DNA of 64,000 nt from Roseiarcus sp963721905 (GTDB taxonomy: Bacteria > Pseudomonadota > Alphaproteobacteria > Rhizobiales > Beijerinckiaceae). Positions 8,091 through 16,170 of the stretch are shown in pieces; within the stretch, counting starts at the first letter, position 1; each line of letters opens with the position of its first letter. Location: contig CAVRMF010000008.1 in assembly GCA_963721905.1 (NCBI GenBank), positions 434,001-498,000 of the forward strand, in the 5' to 3' direction. A program made the position numbers and the translations under genes. The notes below the pieces were generated by a model. It was not told the DNA's origin and did not search any database. It saw only the letters and a list, made by a program, of their open reading frames with translations.

Positions 8091-8889
8091 ACAACTCCGC
8101 CCTACACGCAATTAGGAAGTCGCGAACCATCGGATTGACGAGGTCGGGACGGGTCAGCGGCGCCATGTGGCCGAGACCCGGGGTCGCTGCGACCGCCCAG
8201 CGAGGATTGGCGTCGCGGAGAAGGTCCGTGACTTCACGAATCGGCCGCACCGCGGCCGGGTCGCAAATGAGCAGCGTCGCATCGGGCAGGCTCTCGGCCC
8301 ATTCGGCAAGCGGCGTCGTCTCGTTCATGACCGCGTCCCACTCGTGGGCGTTGGGACGCAGTGCGACCGCAAACGCCGCGCGCCGGTCGGGGGTCATGGC
8401 GCTCCAGGCTCCGGCGCCGCCCCAATAGTCGGCGAAAGTCTCGGCAGCCGGCTCCCAGTCTCCGCTCGCGGCCGCCGCTTTGATGCAGTCGCGCAAGGCG
8501 GCCGCTTCGGCGAACGCTTCGTGCCGGCCAGCTTGCCGCAAGAGATAAACGGGATTTGCCTCGATGAGCACGAGCTTGCCGACGCGGGCGCCGAGGCGCG
8601 CCGCAGTTTTCATCGCGACCGCTCCGCCGAGCGAATGGCCGACGAGAAACACTTCGTCCTCGCCCGGCGGAATGGCCGCTTCGACGAGGCGGGCCTGATC
8701 TTCGAGCGATTGCGGCGCGCTCGCGGTCCAGGGAGGGGTGTTCCCGTAGCCGTAGAGATTGACGGCGCGAAGCCGAAAGCGGTCCTGACAATCCTCCATC
8801 AGCCGCCGCCACATGCGCGCGCCCGAGACGCTTGAGTGGATGAGGACGACGAGCGGTCCCGAAGACCCCGCCTCGACAAAGTCGACCAC
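8086..8889 (-). CDS. Alpha/beta hydrolase
   Basis: A 267-residue alpha/beta-hydrolase fold protein. The nucleophile elbow is GHSLGG (Ser86) and the oxyanion-side motif is VVLIHSSVSGARMW near residues 14-27. The catalytic His is in GLGHMAPLTRPD near residue 245, and an acidic partner is likely in LLICDPAA. It could be an esterase, C-C hydrolase or lactonase; the substrate is unknown. It sits downstream of the dehydrogenase gene at 8902 with a 12-base gap, in a minus-strand run with SMP-30, cupin and flavin-dependent genes that suggests a catabolic operon. Its stop codon is inside a palindromic repeat. Confidence 0.85.
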   Translation of the reverse strand: MVDFVEAGSSGPLVVLIHSSVSGARMWRRLMEDCQDRFRLRAVNLYGYGNTPPWTASAPQSLEDQARLVEAAIPPGEDEVFLVGHSLGGAVAMKTAARLGARVGKLVLIEANPVYLLRQAGRHEAFAEAAALRDCIKAAAASGDWEPAAETFADYWGGAGAWSAMTPDRRAAFAVALRPNAHEWDAVMNETTPLAEWAESLPDATLLICDPAAVRPIREVTDLLRDANPRWAVAATPGLGHMAPLTRPDLVNPMVRDFLIACRAELL

Positions 8890-8901
8890 CGGGCCCGGCC
8901 C

Positions 8902-9807
8902 CTATTCGCCTGCCTTCGGCGCGAGCGACGCGCCGTTCCACTCCGCCACGCAGTCCGAGAGCATCGGCACGTAGTCGTCGCCGTGGCCCGTCGCAACGGC
9001 TTGCGCGAACGAATTGCGCACCGCCGCACCGACCGGATTGGCGACGCCCAGCGCCTGGGCGAATCCAGCGAGGTAGCTCACGTCCTTCAGCGCGTTCGCC
9101 AGCGTGAAGCGGTGCGCGTTGCGGTCGTGCTCGATCACGTATTTGCGGAAGGTCTGATAGAAGGGGCAATCCATCCGCCCGCCGCTGATCACGCTGTCGA
9201 ACACGGCCGGCGCGAGGCCGGCCTTGGCGCCAACCATGAGGGCTTCCGAATAGATCGCCGCGTAGCCCATCGACAGGAAATTGTTGAGAAGCTTCATCGT
9301 GTGGCCGGTGCCGACCGGTCCGGTCTCGACGATTCGGCCGGCGAAGGCCTCGAGCACCGGCCGGGCGCGCTTGACCGCGTCGGGGTCGCCGCCGACCATG
9401 ACGTCGAGCGTGCCCTCCCAGGCGTCTTTTGGCGTGCGGCTCAGCGGCGCGTCGATCAATGTGACGCCCTTGCGCGCGAGCGTCCCGGCAAGGCGGCGCG
9501 TCGACGCGGGCTCGGACGTCGAGCAGTCGACGATCAAGAGCGGCTTGCCAGCCGAGGCCAGCCCGTCCGGCCCGTCGACGACAGCCTCGACCTGCGGCGA
9601 GCCCGTCACGCAGAGGATGACAATGTCGCTGACTTCCGCGAGCGCGCGCGGGGACTCCGCTTCCTTCGCGCCACGCGCCTTGAGCTCGTCAATGGCCTGG
9701 CGCTTTCGGTGGCCGAGGACGGTGAGCGGCCAGCCCTTCTCGACGATGTTCTTGGCCATGCCGTGGCCCATGAGCCCGACGCCGATAAAGCCGATCCGCT
9801 CTTTCAT
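8902..9807 (-). CDS. NAD(P)-dependent oxidoreductase of the 3-hydroxyisobutyrate dehydrogenase family
   Basis: A 301-residue beta-hydroxyacid dehydrogenase. The N-terminal Rossmann loop is IGFIGVGLMGHGMAKN, the substrate-site region is DAPLSRTPKDAWEGTLDVMVG, and the catalytic-lysine helix is GPVGTGHTMKLLNNFLSMG. The start at 9807 has a GGGAGG ribosome site; the longer frame to 10149 would cross a repeat and overlap the next gene. Family members reduce tartronate semialdehyde, oxidise 3-hydroxyisobutyrate or act on related acids, and sequence alone does not settle which. The neighbouring lactonase and hydrolase suggest sugar-acid or lactone breakdown. Confidence 0.88.
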   Translation of the reverse strand: MKERIGFIGVGLMGHGMAKNIVEKGWPLTVLGHRKRQAIDELKARGAKEAESPRALAEVSDIVILCVTGSPQVEAVVDGPDGLASAGKPLLIVDCSTSEPASTRRLAGTLARKGVTLIDAPLSRTPKDAWEGTLDVMVGGDPDAVKRARPVLEAFAGRIVETGPVGTGHTMKLLNNFLSMGYAAIYSEALMVGAKAGLAPAVFDSVISGGRMDCPFYQTFRKYVIEHDRNAHRFTLANALKDVSYLAGFAQALGVANPVGAAVRNSFAQAVATGHGDDYVPMLSDCVAEWNGASLAPKAGE

Positions 9808-9844
9808 GCAACCTCCCATCCGCCTGCGCCCCCGTCTTTGTGCT

Positions 9845-9892
9845 CCTTCGTGTGCTTTGTGGTCAAACTTTTCACCACGAAGGACACGAAGG
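9845..9892. repeat. Palindromic repeat, family B copy 2
   Basis: CCTTCGTGTGCTTTGTGGT (9845) and ACCACGAAGGACACGAAGG (to 9892) form a near-perfect inverted pair around a ten-base loop. The same core occurs at 5497-5553. It lies between two same-strand genes and could fold in their shared transcript. Confidence 0.75.
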
Positions 9893-9920
9893 GATACGAA
9901 GGTCAGGCGCGCGCCCGCGC

Positions 9921-10838
9921 TCAGTCGGCTTTCGCGCTCATAAAAGGTTCCACGCGCGGGCCGACTTTTGTGGTCACTGCGTAAACCGATCGGCTGGCGG
10001 CAAGGAACAGCGCGCGGAAACCGTCGCCGCCCCAGGCGAGATTGGCCACGGGCTCGGGAACGCCGAGTTTGCCCACGAGCTGGCCGGACGGCGCATAGAC
10101 CCAGACGCCGCCGGGCGCCGTCACCCAGACGTTGCCGGCGGCATCGCATTTCATGCCGTCGGGACCGCCCGGCTCCGAATCTGAACGAATGCCTGAGGCG
10201 AAAACTTCATCCTTCGAAAGCGAGCCGTCGGCGGCGACGGCGAATACGCGGATCAGCGCCCGTGCGCTGTCGTTGACATAGAGCCTCGTTTCGTCGGGCG
10301 AGAAACAGAGACCGTTCGGCTGATCGAACAGGTCACGCTCGACCAGGAGCTGCAGCGCGCCGTCTGTCTTCACCCGATAGACGCCCTGAAATCCGAGCTG
10401 CCGCGGCCGCTCGACACCGAAGCCCTGCATCCGCCCGTACCAGGGATCGGTGAAATAGATCGAGCCGTCGGAGCGCACACAGACGTCATTGGGGCTGTTG
10501 AGCTCCTTGCCTTCGAAATGGGAGGCGAGACTCTCGCGCCGCCCGTCCCGCCATTCGCGCACCAGCAGAGACGTCGCATGTTCGCAAACGATGAGATTGA
10601 GGTCGGCGTCGTAGGTCATGCCGTTGCATTTGTTCGACGGGCGCCGCACCTCGGCGACTCCATGCGCCGCGTCCCACCGCCGGCGGACGTCGCCCGGCAT
10701 GTCGGAGAAAAGCAGGTGCTTGCCGCTCGGATGCCAGACCGGGCCCTCGGTGAACTTGAATCCGGTCGCGATCCGCGTCACCGGCGCGTCAAGATCGATA
10801 AGGCCCCCGAACGCCGAATTGATCGCGACATGAACCAT
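9921..10838 (-). CDS. SMP-30/gluconolactonase family protein
   Basis: A 305-residue six-bladed beta-propeller lactonase. Metal-site segments of the family are visible: FTEGPVWHPSGKHLLFSD (metal-ligand Glu near residue 31), LNSPNDVCVRSDGSIYFTDP (Asn ligand) and LYVNDSARALIRVF (Asp). Members hydrolyse sugar lactones such as gluconolactone using Ca2+ or Zn2+. No signal peptide is seen, so it is likely cytoplasmic. The gene is in the same minus-strand run as the 3-hydroxyisobutyrate-dehydrogenase-like and hydrolase genes, and the cupin gene lies just upstream. Confidence 0.88.
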   Translation of the reverse strand: MVHVAINSAFGGLIDLDAPVTRIATGFKFTEGPVWHPSGKHLLFSDMPGDVRRRWDAAHGVAEVRRPSNKCNGMTYDADLNLIVCEHATSLLVREWRDGRRESLASHFEGKELNSPNDVCVRSDGSIYFTDPWYGRMQGFGVERPRQLGFQGVYRVKTDGALQLLVERDLFDQPNGLCFSPDETRLYVNDSARALIRVFAVAADGSLSKDEVFASGIRSDSEPGGPDGMKCDAAGNVWVTAPGGVWVYAPSGQLVGKLGVPEPVANLAWGGDGFRALFLAASRSVYAVTTKVGPRVEPFMSAKAD

Positions 10839-10847
10839 GGCGGGGGT

Positions 10848-11273
10848 TCATGCACCCGGCGCGGGGACGAGTCCGTAGCGCAACATGGTCTCTTTGAACT
10901 TGGCGGGGTCCGACGCGCCGCCGTCGAGCAGCGCGGCTATTTCGCGGAAGTAGCCGGTTCCTAGAGCGCCAAGCGTCAGAATGCAGAGATAGCTCGCGGC
11001 CTCCCCAGAGTCGTTGCGGAAGCCGTGCACCATCCCGCGCTTGATGAACAAGCTTTCGCCGGGCGGGAGCTCGATGTCCTTGCCATCGACCCGCCAGGTC
11101 GTCACGCCCATCTGGCCAATGATCGTCTCGTCCCAGCTCTCATGATAGTGCGGCACGGGCACGCGCGCGTTCGGTCTGACGATCATCTCGAAAGCGTCGA
11201 GACTTTCCCCCGTGTCTTCCTTGGTCTGCAGAAACCGCAGTTGCAATCCGCCTGCGACGATTGTCTCGGCCAT
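10848..11273 (-). CDS. Cupin domain protein
   Basis: A 141-residue single-domain cupin. Motif 1 is PVPHYHESWDETIIGQMG, with two His and a Glu as likely metal ligands. Motif 2 covers PPGESLFIKRGMVHGFRN, with the last His. Such small cupins act as dioxygenases, isomerases or binding proteins; no substrate can be named. The gap to the SMP-30 gene is nine bases, so the two are almost certainly co-transcribed. Confidence 0.82.
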   Translation of the reverse strand: MAETIVAGGLQLRFLQTKEDTGESLDAFEMIVRPNARVPVPHYHESWDETIIGQMGVTTWRVDGKDIELPPGESLFIKRGMVHGFRNDSGEAASYLCILTLGALGTGYFREIAALLDGGASDPAKFKETMLRYGLVPAPGA

Positions 11274-11304
11274 AGGTCCGCACGCCTCCCCGTTTGGCCC
11301 GATC

Positions 11305-12354
11305 CTATGCCGGAACCTTGCGCTTCGCGAGGGCTTCGTTCACCGCGGGCTTGACGACCCTGCCCAGAAGCTCGATCGAGCGCAGGATGGCGGCTTGCGG
11401 CTGCGCGCCGACGGCCATCTGCATCAGGTATCGATTGTGGCCGAAGACCTCGTACTGAGCGAGGATCTTGGCGATCGCCTCGTCGGGCGTACCGACCATC
11501 AGATGCCCGCGCGGACCGCGGCCGATGTCGAACTGCGCCCGCGTGAGCGGCGACCAGCCGCGTTCGCGGCCGACGCGGCTCATCACCTCGGCGTAGGGCG
11601 CGAAGAAGGCCTCGACCGCGGCCTCGGCCGTATCGGCGAGAAAGCCGTGGCCATTGATGCCGAGCTCCAGGTGCTGAGGCGCAATGCCAGCCCTGCGCCC
11701 CGCTTCGCGATAAAGAGCCGCGAGCGGCGCGAACCGGGCCGGTTCGCCGCCGATGATCGCAATCGCAAGCGGCAGACCAAGCGCGCCGGCGCGCGCGACC
11801 GACTGGGGCGTGCCGCCGGACGCGATCCAGACGGGCAGGGGGTCTTGCAGCGCGCGCGGAAAGACGCCCTCGCCGTTCAGCGGCGCACGATGCTCGCCTC
11901 GCCAGACCGGATGAGCGTTCGCACGGATCGCGAGCAGGAGGTCGAGCTTCTCGGCGAAGAGCGCGTCGTAGTCGTCGAGGTTCAAACCGAAGAGGGGAAA
12001 GGATTCGATGAACGAGCCGCGCCCGGCCATGATCTCCGCCCGTCCGCCGGAGAGGAGATCGAGGGTGGCGAACTGCTGATAGACGCGCACTGGATCGTCG
12101 GACGAGAGCACCGAGACGGCGCTGGTCAGCCGGATGCGCTTCGTGCGCGCCGCCCCGGCGGCCAGCATGACGGCGGGCGCCGAGACGGCGTAATCGGTCC
12201 GATGATGCTCGCCGAGTCCGAACACGTCGAGCCCGACGCGGTCGGCAAGCTCCATCTGCTCGAGGATATCAGCGAAGGTCTTGTCGACCCCAGTCGGCTC
12301 GCCGGTCAGCGGGTCGCGCCTGGTCTCGACGAAGGTGTAGACGCCAAATTCCAT
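11305..12354 (-). CDS. LLM-class flavin-dependent oxidoreductase (luciferase-like)
   Basis: A 349-residue bacterial luciferase-like TIM-barrel enzyme. The N-terminus begins MEFGVYTFVETRRDPLTGEP, followed by LADRVGLDVFGLGEHH, a typical beta-alpha unit. RIRLTSAVSVLSSDDPVRVY and GRAEIMAGRGSFIESFPLFG are the flavin phosphate region. Members use reduced FMN (or F420) and oxygen to oxidise small molecules. The flavin-reductase partner is not in the window. The gene appears to be first in the minus-strand cluster and is divergent from the gene at 12419. Confidence 0.88.
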   Translation of the reverse strand: MEFGVYTFVETRRDPLTGEPTGVDKTFADILEQMELADRVGLDVFGLGEHHRTDYAVSAPAVMLAAGAARTKRIRLTSAVSVLSSDDPVRVYQQFATLDLLSGGRAEIMAGRGSFIESFPLFGLNLDDYDALFAEKLDLLLAIRANAHPVWRGEHRAPLNGEGVFPRALQDPLPVWIASGGTPQSVARAGALGLPLAIAIIGGEPARFAPLAALYREAGRRAGIAPQHLELGINGHGFLADTAEAAVEAFFAPYAEVMSRVGRERGWSPLTRAQFDIGRGPRGHLMVGTPDEAIAKILAQYEVFGHNRYLMQMAVGAQPQAAILRSIELLGRVVKPAVNEALAKRKVPA

Positions 12355-12418
12355 TCAAGGCCTCGATTATGTCTCGCGGCCTTGTTCCGGCCGAGCGGCC
12401 GCAATGATAGCATGGCGC

Positions 12419-13024
12419 ATGCGAACGAGAGCACTGAAGCCCGCCACCAAGCCGCCGATCAGCCGATTTTCCGCGCCCGATCTCGCCGATGTTCCGAAGG
12501 ACGTCCGCGAGCGGATCGAGACGGTGCAGGAAAAGTCTGGCTTCGTGCCCAATGTCTTTCTCGCGCTGGCGCGGCGCCCAGACGAGTTCCGCGCCTTCTT
12601 CGCCTATCATGACGCGCTGATGGAAAAGCCCGGAGGCTTGAGCAAGGCCGAGCGCGAGATGATCGTGGTCGCGACCTCGGGCCTCAATAATTGCCACTAT
12701 TGCGTCGTTGCGCACGGCGCTATTTTACGCATCCGCGCGAAGAATCCGCTCGTCGCCGACCAGGTCGCGATCAATTATCGCAAGGCCGATCTCACGCCGC
12801 GTCAGAAGACCATGCTCGACTTCGCGCTCAAAGTTGCTGCGCGTGCGCACGAGATCGACGAGGCGGACTACGCGGCCCTCGGCGCCCAAGGTTTTACCGA
12901 GGACGACGCCTGGGACATCGCCGCAATCGCCGCCTTCTTTGCCATGTCGAACCGGCTCGCGAACGCGTTCGCCATCCGGCCTAACGATGAATTCTACGTG
13001 ATGGGGCGTGAGCCCCGCAGCTGA
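12419..13024 (+). CDS. Peroxidase-related carboxymuconolactone decarboxylase/AhpD family protein
   Basis: A 201-residue all-helical AhpD-like protein. The redox-active pair is in SGLNNCHYCVVAHGAILR, a CxxC followed by the general-base His, as in alkylhydroperoxidase-like enzymes. It probably reduces hydroperoxides or acts as a thiol-disulfide relay. An in-frame ATG at 12404 is an alternative start; neither has a strong ribosome site. It is divergent from the flavin-dependent oxidoreductase gene, whose chemistry could generate peroxide, but that link is an inference. Confidence 0.85.
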   Translation: MRTRALKPATKPPISRFSAPDLADVPKDVRERIETVQEKSGFVPNVFLALARRPDEFRAFFAYHDALMEKPGGLSKAEREMIVVATSGLNNCHYCVVAHGAILRIRAKNPLVADQVAINYRKADLTPRQKTMLDFALKVAARAHEIDEADYAALGAQGFTEDDAWDIAAIAAFFAMSNRLANAFAIRPNDEFYVMGREPRS

Positions 13025-13136
13025 AAGGCGTATGCCCTTAACCCCGGCGGCTTTTCGCCCGAGAAGGGATCGTCAACGATCCGGCGGCGTCGCCCCTGCG
13101 TAGGCAAAGAGACAACCCTCTGACAAGGCAATCACC

Positions 13137-13631
13137 ATGAGACTTTTCGGCGCCCTCTTCATTCTCGCAGCCTTGATCGCATCGTCCGCGACGGCCATCG
13201 CCGCCGGCACGTTTCCGCAAAGCGGCGCAGCGAAGCTCGCCGCCTATGCGGTCTGCCGCTCGCTCGCGATCGTCGACATGGGCCCCGTGGGCTCCAACTC
13301 CTCGGCGGAGTGTATCGGCATCGTGAAGACCCGGGACGGCTCGAAGCTCCTGGACAACCTCGCGATCCGCTGCCTGGAGGAAGCCAAGGCGCGGCCCGAG
13401 GGCTATGCGTTCACCGGCACCTGCGTTCAGACGGACGGCGATGGCGACAAGCTCTTCATGACCTACGAGGGCCCGGAAGGCGGTACGGTCGAATGGATCG
13501 GCGGAACCGGCAAGTACAAGGACGTGGCAGGTTCGGGGACCTGGAGCGTCGCGGACGCGCCGGGCAACAACGCAAGCCTTTTCGCGTTCACGCTCACTTA
13601 CGACGCGACCTGGACGCAAAAGGAGAAGTGA
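13137..13631 (+). CDS. Secreted protein of unknown function with an AOC-barrel-like tail
   Basis: A 164-residue protein with a clear Sec signal peptide (MRLFGALFILAALIASSATA, then IAA). The mature part contains paired cysteines and ends with EWIGGTGKYKDVAGSGTWSV, a pattern seen in small beta-barrel proteins related to allene oxide cyclase. It is probably periplasmic. I cannot assign an activity. It sits alone between the AhpD-like gene and the broken protease gene. Confidence 0.7.
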   Translation: MRLFGALFILAALIASSATAIAAGTFPQSGAAKLAAYAVCRSLAIVDMGPVGSNSSAECIGIVKTRDGSKLLDNLAIRCLEEAKARPEGYAFTGTCVQTDGDGDKLFMTYEGPEGGTVEWIGGTGKYKDVAGSGTWSVADAPGNNASLFAFTLTYDATWTQKEK

Positions 13632-13699
13632 TTCCGGCCATTGGGAACCGCCGCCGGTCGGGTTGCGTTTGGCTTCTTTGAGGTCAACGCAACTCCGCG

Positions 13700-14732
13700 A
13701 TGAAAGCCCTGCGAGACAATTTTCGAAGGATGTTTTTCCTCTCACGCGCCTCAAGCCGGCGCGCTCGAGGGCGGCTGCTGTTCGTTCCACCAATAGTGCT
13801 GGCAATATCGCTATTCGCTGCGCAAAAACCGGCGATCGGCGGCCTCGCAGAAAACACGAAGTTGGACGCAGGAGTTGCAACGGAACGGTATGCGTTGCCA
13901 ATTTCGCCGCCTCTCGACCAAGGGGACTCCGATCTCTGCTGGGTTTTCGCGACGCTCAGCATGCTGGAGACGAACTACATGGTTCGGCATCCGGGCTCGC
14001 GAATTGAACTGTCGCGCCGGGCGTTGCAGGTCGAACTCGATCGCCGATCGGTTCCGGCGGGTCATTCGTGGCGAAGCGGGACGTCCGGAGGACGGCGGCC
14101 TCGCGGTCGAAGCGATCGCTCTCATTCGACAGGATGGCCTCCTCGACGAGAGCGATTTCCACGGCGTCGTGGATTCCGATCCGATTTTCTCGTCGATCGA
14201 AAAGAAGCTTGAGCGCCTTTCCAGCCCCGCGGAGAAGGAAAAGGCGTTGGACCAGGGGCTGAAAGCAAGTCTCGGCACTAAGCCGCGCACCACTCATCTC
14301 GACGGTGAGGCGGTAAGCCCCGAGCAGCTGGCCCGAACCGTTCTCGGCGGCGAGGAATGGACCGAATTCGATCTGTCGCGCGACGGCTCCGAGGGTTGGG
14401 GACCCTCGCACGACCCGGACGCCCGCCCCGAGACGCGAGTTCAATATGTCCCGTTGAATGTGATGATTAACCTCATTCACCAATCCCTGGCGCGCGGCGA
14501 AGCGGTAGTCTGGGGCTCGGTAGATCATGCGCTTCTCATCTACGGCGGCGACTACGATCAGAACGGCAAGCCTCTGTCCTATCTGATCAAGGACAGTTTT
14601 CCGCCCTACACCTATCGCGCGGCCGCCGAGACCATCCACCGCATGCTCAATGATGTCACCGTGACGCTGCCGGATGCCGTCGCGCGAACGACGTCCACGC
14701 GTCCCAATACGGGGGCTTCACCCAAACCATAA
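13700..14732 (+). pseudogene. Papain-like (C1) cysteine protease gene with a frameshift
   Basis: The first frame, from ATG 13700, has an N-terminal membrane/signal segment and the active-site stretch PPLDQGDSDLCWVFATLSML, with the oxyanion Gln and catalytic Cys of C1 peptidases. Homology then passes to another frame at about 14045-14075, where AGRPEDGGLAVEAIALIRQD begins. That frame runs on to the catalytic-His stretch VDHALLIYGGDYDQNGKP and to SYLIKDSFPP. The last has Asp where papains usually have Asn (IKNSW). Joined, the protein would be about 340 residues. A single indel explains the break; it could be a real mutation or a sequencing error. Confidence 0.7.
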
Positions 14733-14812
14733 ACTGCCTTGGAAATGATGCTCGCCTTGCATATTCGATCCGGGTTGGATGTCTTGTGCTTATTCCCGAC
14801 AAGGAGCGTGGC

Positions 14813-16117
14813 ATGCGGGTCCTGGCAGTCCTCGCCGCGATCGTTGCCGCCGGCGCCGCATTCGCAGCCGACGGCCTGCGGACCGGCCCGGCAGCCTACG
14901 GCGACTGGCGCACTGATGCTCCGGGCGTGAGGCGGCTCATCACGGCCGCCGATCTTCCTCCGCCGTTTGCGACGCTGTTGGCCGCCAATCCGTCGCGCCG
15001 CGCCGCGCGCACGCCATCCGACGTTCCGAAGGCGCCCGAGGGGTTCTCGGTCGATCTCTTCGCCGAGGGCCTTGCAGTCCCGCGCGTCGTTCGCACGGCG
15101 CCAAACGGCGACATTTTCGTCGCCGAGAGCGGCGCTGGGCGCATCCGCGTCTTCCGGCCGGACGGCGCAGCCGCGACGCCCGTTCAGGGCGCGGTGTTTG
15201 CGGAAGGCCTGGAGCGGCCGTTCGGCATCGCGTTCTACCCGTCTGCCGACCCTCACTGGGTCTATGTCGCGACGCCTGGCTCCGTCGTGCGTTATCCCTA
15301 TCGCAGCGGCGAAATGAAGGCATCGGGCCCGCCCGAGACCATCGCCGAATTGCCGAGCGGAGGTTCGCACTGGACGCGCGACCTCGCTTTCTCGCTTGAC
15401 GAAAAGATCCTGTTCGTCTCGGTCGGCTCGGCGACGAATGTCGACGAAGGCGTGCGTCCCGATCTCAAGGCCCAGCCGGTCGGCGCCTCGGGGGGCGCGG
15501 AGCAGGACCGCGCCGACGTGCTGGCCTTCGATCCCGACGGAAGCCACAGGCGCGTCGTCGCGACCGGCATCCGCATCTGCTCGGGCCTCACGGTGCAGCC
15601 CGCGACCGGCGCGCTCTGGTGCGCGGTCAACGAGCGCGACGGGCTCGGCGATGATCTTCCGCCCGACTATGCCACGCGCGTCGTCGACGGCGCGTTCTAT
15701 GGCTGGCCCTGGTATTACATCGGCGCGCACGAGGACCCGCGCCATGAAGGGCAGCGCCCCGACCTTGCCGGACGCGTGACGACGCCGGACGTTCTGTTCC
15801 AGCCGCATTCGGCCCCGCTCGGAATCACTTTCTATGAGGCCGATGCGTTTCCACCGGAGTACAAGGGCGACGCCTTCGTCGCCTTCCACGGCTCGTGGAA
15901 CCGGGCGAAGCGCACGGGCTACAAGGTCGTGCGGCTCCTGATGAAGGACGGTAAGCCGACAGGGGTTTACGAGGATTTCCTGGTGGGCTTCGTCGCCAGC
16001 GACGAAAGCGTCTGGGGCCGCCCCGTCGATGTGGCGGTGACGAAGGACGGCGCGCTGCTCGTCACCGACGATGAGGGCGGCGCAATCTGGCGGGTGACGT
16101 ACAGCGGCGGGAAGTAG
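14813..16117 (+). CDS. PQQ-dependent sugar dehydrogenase-like / sorbosone dehydrogenase family protein
   Basis: A 434-residue secreted beta-propeller enzyme. The signal peptide is MRVLAVLAAIVAAGAAFAAD. Propeller segments include VPRVVRTAPNGDIFVAESGA and RDLAFSLDEKILFVSVGSAT. GSWNRAKRTGYKVVRL is characteristic of the soluble glucose/sorbosone dehydrogenase (PF07995-like) family, which oxidises sugars in the periplasm with PQQ. The start at 14813 has AAGGAG eight bases before it; a longer frame from 14786 lacks one. No PQQ synthesis genes are in the window, so cofactor use is inferred from the family. Confidence 0.85.
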   Translation: MRVLAVLAAIVAAGAAFAADGLRTGPAAYGDWRTDAPGVRRLITAADLPPPFATLLAANPSRRAARTPSDVPKAPEGFSVDLFAEGLAVPRVVRTAPNGDIFVAESGAGRIRVFRPDGAAATPVQGAVFAEGLERPFGIAFYPSADPHWVYVATPGSVVRYPYRSGEMKASGPPETIAELPSGGSHWTRDLAFSLDEKILFVSVGSATNVDEGVRPDLKAQPVGASGGAEQDRADVLAFDPDGSHRRVVATGIRICSGLTVQPATGALWCAVNERDGLGDDLPPDYATRVVDGAFYGWPWYYIGAHEDPRHEGQRPDLAGRVTTPDVLFQPHSAPLGITFYEADAFPPEYKGDAFVAFHGSWNRAKRTGYKVVRLLMKDGKPTGVYEDFLVGFVASDESVWGRPVDVAVTKDGALLVTDDEGGAIWRVTYSGGK

Positions 16118-16135
16118 GCTTCGCGCCGCGCCTCC

Positions 16136-16170
16136 TGTAGCCACGCTCAGTGAGTTGACCGCGCGCTACA
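16136..16170. repeat. 35-bp palindromic element, family A degenerate copy
   Basis: TGTAGCCACGCTC at the left and GCGCGCTACA at the right are family-A ends around a short, diverged centre. It lies between convergent genes. Its right end, CTACAAC, contains the stop codon of the oxoprolinase gene (16166-16168), the same arrangement as at 8086. Confidence 0.65.
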
